Below are positions 5,979-9,156 of a stretch of 9,156 nt of DNA, in pieces (the stretch's first letter is position 1; every line of letters begins with the position of its first letter). Origin of the DNA: Erysipelotrichia bacterium (GTDB taxonomy: Bacteria; Bacillota_I; Bacilli_A; Erysipelotrichales; Erysipelotrichaceae); the NCBI GenBank assembly GCA_009916335.1, contig SAAR01000132.1, forward strand, positions 1 through 9,156. The letters run 5' to 3'. The position numbers were made by a program, and so were the translations under genes. Below the pieces are notes generated by a model. That model saw nothing but the letters and a program-made list of their open reading frames with translations. It ran no database searches and was not told where the DNA came from.

Positions 5979-6020
5979 GTTTTAATTTTTTAAAAAGTGA
6001 GGACGGGCGTAGTATATATT

Positions 6021-6115
6021 ATGAAGAAAGATAATTATAGAGAACCCCCTTTGATAATTTTGCTAGGTCTTTCATGTCGATAAAGGAGAAGTATAACTGC
6101 TTCTCTTTTATTTTT
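6021..6115 (+). ncRNA. Possible small RNA complementary to two upstream leaders
   Basis: This segment lies between two intrinsic terminators and has no convincing gene. A weak promoter (TTAAAA 5990-5995, 17 bases, TATATA 6013-6018) would start a transcript near 6025, ending at the 6082-6115 terminator. It contains AGAGAACCCCCT (6039-6050), which pairs over 12 contiguous bases with the G-rich anti-RBS arm of both leaders (4097-4108 and 5002-5013, with G-U pairs). A 20-codon frame at 6021-6083 has no well-placed ribosome binding site, so I favour RNA over peptide. Confidence 0.38.
6082..6115 (+). terminator. Intrinsic terminator between genes
   Basis: AAAGGAGAAG (6082-6091) pairs with CTTCTCTTTT (6100-6109) over 10 bp with one G-U and an 8-nt loop, followed by ATTTTT. 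It sits about 100 bases after a stronger terminator with no gene between them, so it most likely ends a short independent transcript. Confidence 0.7.
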
Positions 6116-6122
6116 GTTAATA

Positions 6123-6150
6123 TTGTTTACAAATGTAAACTTTATATAGT
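6123..6150 (+). promoter_or_regulatory. Promoter with palindromic operator before 6172
   Basis: TTGTTT (6123-6128) and TATAGT (6145-6150) with a 16-base spacer form a plausible sigma-A promoter. A 7-2-7 perfect palindrome, GTTTACAAATGTAAAC (6125-6140), overlaps the -35 box and spacer. A dimeric regulator bound there would block the promoter. AAAGGAG at 6157-6163 is the RBS of the next gene. Confidence 0.55.
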
Positions 6151-6171
6151 AATTTAAAGGAGTTAGTCGAG

Positions 6172-6369
6172 ATGAATAGACAAGTTAATTTGAAAGATTT
6201 GATTGAGATTATTGATGAAAAGATTGATGGATTGAATCAGCAAAATGGCATGGGCGCCTTGATGTCACTGGCAGGCTGGGCAAACGATAATGTTAATGAA
6301 GTGATTGACAGTAACAAGAAGATTATTAAAGAGCTAACGGATTTGCGTATGAAGGTGCTTGAGATTTAA
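6172..6369 (+). CDS. Small helical phage protein, 65 aa
   Basis: Not recognised. AAAGGAG precedes ATG 6172 at normal spacing. Residues 5-22 (NLKDLIEIIDEKIDGLNQ) and 38-63 (NEVIDSNKKIIKELTDLRMK) are amphipathic helices with heptad-like hydrophobic spacing, separated by a small-residue loop (GMGALMSLAGW). A short dimeric helical-hairpin protein is likely. Its TAA is immediately followed by the ATG of the HNH gene, so the two are translationally coupled, and it may be an accessory of packaging. The palindromic operator just upstream suggests tight control. Confidence 0.65.
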   Translation: MNRQVNLKDLIEIIDEKIDGLNQQNGMGALMSLAGWANDNVNEVIDSNKKIIKELTDLRMKVLEI

Positions 6370-6690
6370 ATGAGCAGGGTAAGGAACGGTAGCTTTTATA
6401 AAAGTAAGAAGTGGACTGATAAGCGTGAAAAGATATTAAAGCGTGATAAGTATGAATGTCAGAATTGCAGAAGATATTTCAGAAGCAAGGAAGCTAAGAC
6501 AGTTCATCATATTTATTTTTACGAAGATTTTACTGAGCTAGGTTTGGTTAATTGGAACTTGATAAGCTTGTGCAATGTTTGTCATAATAAAATGCACAAT
6601 AGATTGACGGATGAGCCTACTAACTTGGGTAAAGAATATCAAAGCAAAAGAAAAGTTGAGTTTAATAATTATTTTAAAAATAAAGAATAA
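6370..6690 (+). CDS. HNH endonuclease, phage packaging-associated
   Basis: A 106-residue HNH nuclease, a metal-dependent DNA-nicking enzyme. It starts FYKSKKWTDKREKILKRD, typical of phage HNH proteins next to terminase. Cys30 and Cys33 (CQNC) with Cys68 and Cys71 (CNVC) form the zinc site. His46-His47 (TVHHI), Asn63 (NWN) and His72/His76 are the HNH elements, all intact. In HK97-type phages this protein works with terminase in cleaving cos and is needed for head morphogenesis. Here it directly precedes the TerS/TerL genes, separated by a 158-base gap. ATG 6370 abuts the previous stop; AAGGTG at 6352-6357 may serve as a distant RBS. Confidence in the family is high; the packaging role rests on position. 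Confidence 0.93.
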   Translation: MSRVRNGSFYKSKKWTDKREKILKRDKYECQNCRRYFRSKEAKTVHHIYFYEDFTELGLVNWNLISLCNVCHNKMHNRLTDEPTNLGKEYQSKRKVEFNNYFKNKE

Positions 6691-6720
6691 AATAAATAAA
6701 TTTAAAAAATAAATAAGTTT

Positions 6721-6820
6721 ATGGTGAGCCCCCCCACCTATGTGGATGCGAGAAAAGGTAACAGGAGAAAGGCATAAGTGGGTCTTTTCCCCATCTCAGA
6801 GGTTTTGAAAATATTTTTCC
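6721..6820 (+). other. Candidate cos (cohesive end) site region
   Basis: The gap between the HNH and TerS genes holds an unusually G/C-rich patch in otherwise AT-rich DNA: seven C's at 6729-6735. These are embedded in two overlapping small hairpins, GGTG/CACC (6723-6726 with 6735-6738) and CCAC/GTGG (6734-6737 with 6742-6745). Further on are TGGG/CCCA (6779-6793) and GAAAA/TTTTC flanking TAT (6807-6819). The cos site in HK97-like phages lies exactly between HNH and TerS. The cut position cannot be read from the sequence. Confidence 0.45.
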
Positions 6821-6833
6821 GTAGAATTTAAAT
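6805..6833 (+). promoter_or_regulatory. Weak promoter candidate before terminase
   Basis: TTGAAA (6805-6810) and TTAAAT (6828-6833) at 17-base spacing match the consensus at 5 and 4 positions respectively. It would serve the packaging operon, but a phage activator-dependent promoter is equally possible. Confidence 0.28.
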
Positions 6834-6848
6834 GAAAGGAGCAAGAAA

Positions 6849-7217
6849 ATGGCAGGTAAAAATATACCACAAAAAGACACAATTAAACGCAGAACTATAT
6901 CATATATGAAAGAGCTAAACACCTATAAAAAACAATATAATCAGCTCATAGATGTGTACTCAGATTTGCTTTTGCAATACTACATTTTAACAAAACAATT
7001 TGAAGAATCGGGCTATGAAGTCATGGTACAAACCGAAAAAAGTGGTGGTAAAAAAACCCCGATTCTTGCAACCTTAGAAAGTCTCAGAAAAGACATTGGA
7101 ACTTATTCAGACAGATTGATGTTGAACGCAAAAGCCAACAAGGATAGCGAAATCAATCTTAAAACAAGCCCTGACGATCCATTTAACAAACTATTTGATG
7201 GCTTGAAAAGTGGGTGA
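6849..7217 (+). CDS. terS: Terminase small subunit (P27-like)
   Basis: A 122-residue protein whose position and layout match P27-type phage terminase small subunits, which recognise the packaging site and load DNA onto the large subunit. Helices run through about 13-50. The GYEVMVQTEKSGGKKTP turn (55-71) resembles the family's conserved glycine-rich segment before a long helix (72-95), and the tail is polar and flexible. AAAGGAG (6835-6841) lies 7 bases before ATG 6849. The gene overlaps the start of the large subunit (TGATG), so they are translationally coupled. It has the usual length for the family. The family call leans on context because sequence similarity in TerS is low. Confidence 0.82.
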   Translation: MAGKNIPQKDTIKRRTISYMKELNTYKKQYNQLIDVYSDLLLQYYILTKQFEESGYEVMVQTEKSGGKKTPILATLESLRKDIGTYSDRLMLNAKANKDSEINLKTSPDDPFNKLFDGLKSG

Positions 7218-9040
7218 TGTACTTGGATATATCAGAAATTAACAGCCCACATTTAAATACTGCTTTAGAGTTTGCTAATGATTTAATCACAGGCAGAAAG
7301 ATTGCTAACGTTGAACAAGTTCAAGCGTGTCAAAGGTTTTTAGATGATTTGCAAAGAGATGATTTAGATTTCAAGTCCAATCAATTTGATTTTGCTATAG
7401 ATTTAATTCAAGGCACGATATATCCAGAAAAAGGTGAGAATGTTGACGGAAGTTCAGCAAGATTAAACCCAATCAAACTTACAAGATGGGAAATATTTGT
7501 GACAGTCAACTTGTTCGGTTTCTTTTTGAAAAACAGCAACATAAGGCGCTATCAAGAAGTCTTATTATTTTTGCCTAGAAAATCGGGTAAAACAACATTT
7601 GTTGCAAGTCTAACTTGGGCGAAAAGTCTGATTGATGCTGACAGCGGAGCTACAACTTACATTGTTGCTAATAGCTTATCACAGGCTAAAGTAAGTTTTA
7701 ATTTTATACAACACAATCTAAACTTGTCACACAACAAAGAAAAGTTTAAACCACGGTTAAGGGCTAACAATCAAGAACATTCGATAAATGTTGATTTGGG
7801 AAAAGGACACATAGAAATAAGAGCAATCGGAGCAGATGAAAAATATTTGGATGGTCTCATAGCCAACACAATTATAGCTGACGAAGTTCATGCTTTCAAA
7901 CGCCCGAAACGGTACACGTTAATGAAAGATGCTATGAAAAGTTATTCAGGTTCACGAATGTTATTAGCAGTTTCAACAGCGGGGGACAACATAGGATGTT
8001 TTTTGGACGAGCGTGTTGAGTTACTGAAAAAAGTGCTTAACAAAACAATCAAAGACAGCGAAAAATATGATAGATATTTCATCTATTTATGCACAGCACC
8101 GAGAGACAACAAAGGTAACTTTTTAAATCCTTTGACTGGCGCAATCACAGATATTGATGACCCTGAACTTATTGAAGCGGTCAATCCCTCAGCAAATGAA
8201 ACGGTAAGTCTTGATTTATTAGTCAATGATGCAAAAATTGCATTGGATTCAGACGAGGGTACAAGAAACGAATTTAAGAATAAAACACTTAATGTATTCA
8301 CAGCGAGTTCAGAAACGTTCTTTGACATAGACGAGTTCAAATATTCAGATAGTCTTTATGACTGGTCAATAGACGATTTATTAAAACTAAATCTTACATG
8401 GTATGGCTATGCCGATTTATCAGTCCTGCACGATTTATCAGCTAGTGGTTTATACGCAAATTACAAGTATAAAGAAAAAGACGAAAACGGCAATACAATA
8501 GCAAAAGATATTGATATTGTTATTAGCCAAGCCTTTTTCCCATTGCCTTTAGCAATTGCAAAAGCACAAGAAAGCAACATGCCTTTACAGGAATGGCAAG
8601 AAGAAGGTTGGGCAACGCTTAGTAATACTGATGTTGTTCAGCCCAGCGACATCACAGGTTGGTTTGTTGCAATGAAAAAAATGGGATTCAAAATAAAACA
8701 AGTGAATTTTGATAAAAAATCAGCAATGGAATTTGCGATTACAATGAGAGCTGAAAAATTTAAATTGAAAGACGCATCACAGTTGCCTAGTATCAAAACG
8801 GTTGGAATAAGACGAATTGAAAACAAGGTTAAAAATGGTGAGTTTTATTATTTACATAATCGCAGTTATGAATATTGTGTGAGTAATGTCAAGGCAGAAG
8901 AATTATACAACGGTTGGTTAAGAATGCGAAAAATAAGTAAGAATATGAAAATTGACTTGTTTGATGCAAGCACTTTTGGTGCAGTCGCAATGCTTGAGGA
9001 TATGGAAAGCAAAGCTAAAGTTAAAAACATTTTAGATTAA
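7217..9040 (+). CDS. terL: Terminase large subunit
   Basis: The ATP-driven motor and nuclease that packs phage DNA into the prohead. It is full length at 607 residues. N-terminal ATPase: Walker A PRKSGKT at 120-126, Walker B IIADE at 219-223 with catalytic Glu223, and coupling motif LLAVSTAG at 249-256. C-terminal RNase H-like nuclease (about 370-605): acidic residues at Asp400 (YADLS), Asp499 (VNFD) and Asp580/Asp583 (DLFDAS) are good candidates for the metal site. The layout fits the Terminase_1 (HK97-like) family. I chose ATG 7217, which shares one base with the TerS stop (TGATG); GTG 7214 in the same frame would add one residue. Translation is coupled to TerS, as no strong RBS is visible. 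It appears intact, so this part is not decayed. Confidence 0.95.
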   Translation: MYLDISEINSPHLNTALEFANDLITGRKIANVEQVQACQRFLDDLQRDDLDFKSNQFDFAIDLIQGTIYPEKGENVDGSSARLNPIKLTRWEIFVTVNLFGFFLKNSNIRRYQEVLLFLPRKSGKTTFVASLTWAKSLIDADSGATTYIVANSLSQAKVSFNFIQHNLNLSHNKEKFKPRLRANNQEHSINVDLGKGHIEIRAIGADEKYLDGLIANTIIADEVHAFKRPKRYTLMKDAMKSYSGSRMLLAVSTAGDNIGCFLDERVELLKKVLNKTIKDSEKYDRYFIYLCTAPRDNKGNFLNPLTGAITDIDDPELIEAVNPSANETVSLDLLVNDAKIALDSDEGTRNEFKNKTLNVFTASSETFFDIDEFKYSDSLYDWSIDDLLKLNLTWYGYADLSVLHDLSASGLYANYKYKEKDENGNTIAKDIDIVISQAFFPLPLAIAKAQESNMPLQEWQEEGWATLSNTDVVQPSDITGWFVAMKKMGFKIKQVNFDKKSAMEFAITMRAEKFKLKDASQLPSIKTVGIRRIENKVKNGEFYYLHNRSYEYCVSNVKAEELYNGWLRMRKISKNMKIDLFDASTFGAVAMLEDMESKAKVKNILD

Positions 9041-9051
9041 AGGAGGTGAGA
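9040..9051 (+). promoter_or_regulatory. Near-perfect Shine-Dalgarno for the portal gene
   Basis: AAGGAGGTGAG starts at the last base of the terL stop codon and is almost fully complementary to the 16S rRNA 3' end. It fixes ATG 9060 as the next start and predicts high portal synthesis relative to terminase. Confidence 0.8.
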
Positions 9052-9059
9052 AAGAAATT

Positions 9060-9156
9060 ATGGGAATTTTAAATTATTTTAAACGCTCAACAGAGCAACA
9101 ACCGACAGCAACATCAAATAAAATAGGTTATTTCATGTCAAGTGACACTGAAAATA
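9060..9156 (+). CDS. Portal protein, N-terminal fragment (cut by window end)
   Basis: The first 32 codons only. The start MGILNYFKRS is typical of HK97-type phage portal proteins, and the gene directly follows terL, the standard order. The portal forms the ring through which DNA enters the head and to which the terminase docks. The identification rests mainly on position, as too little of the protein is present to see its domains. Confidence 0.72.
   Translation, partial: MGILNYFKRSTEQQPTATSNKIGYFMSSDTEN

Noticed and set aside
6021..6083. Short 20-codon frame between two terminators
   Set aside because: The only purine-rich motif is far upstream of the ATG, the stop lies at the start of a terminator stem, and the segment is better explained as RNA.
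6719..6922. Open frame on the - strand across the HNH-TerS gap
   Set aside because: It overlaps the TerS start, has no recognisable motif, and opposes a uniformly + strand region.
8083..8340. Open frame on the - strand inside terL
   Set aside because: Low-complexity shadow of an intact, motif-complete terminase gene.

Overview
The window reads as a stretch of temperate-phage or prophage DNA from a low-G+C Gram-positive host (Bacillota, probably Lactobacillales or a relative). The evidence is AT-rich coding sequence, strong AGGAGG-type ribosome binding sites, U-tailed hairpin terminators, and a terminase/portal block of Firmicutes siphophage type. No host gene is recognisable, so the genus cannot be named. 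Every supported gene lies on the + strand.

Layout. 1-237: tail of an upstream region with no confident gene. 238-1146: complete tyrosine recombinase. 1356-1610: an 84-residue membrane-anchored protein with its own promoter and a strong terminator, so a stand-alone unit. 1678-2239: no gene; it is dominated by a nested palindromic structure at 1718-2050. 2240-2268: a perfect consensus promoter, followed by a roughly 180-nt leader that can fold in two mutually exclusive ways. 2455-4951: four genes (a 59-aa protein, a 408-aa unknown, a 40-aa unknown and a possible PD-(D/E)XK-fold protein). 5046-5939: a possible sigma-like or late-regulator protein, then a strong terminator. 5979-6171: a possible small RNA with its own terminator, then a promoter with a palindromic operator. 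6172-6690: a small coiled protein and an HNH nuclease, translationally adjacent. 6691-6848: a non-coding, partly GC-rich gap that is the best cos candidate. 6849 to the end: terminase small subunit, terminase large subunit and the start of the portal gene.

How it fits together. HNH - (cos) - TerS - TerL - portal is the standard DNA-packaging start of cos-type phages. In such phages the preceding block carries late transcription control, which fits a sigma-like protein at 5046. The recombinase sits unusually close to this late block and next to a large palindrome, which raises attachment-site, resolution-site or origin hypotheses.

Most interesting signal. The leaders of the 4139 and 5046 genes share a hairpin that hides the ribosome binding site. 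The two copies differ by a compensating base-pair swap. A transcript-like segment at about 6021-6115 carries a 12-nt complement to the anti-RBS arm of both leaders. This suggests an RNA-based switch, inferred from sequence only, in which a small phage RNA could open two leaders at once.
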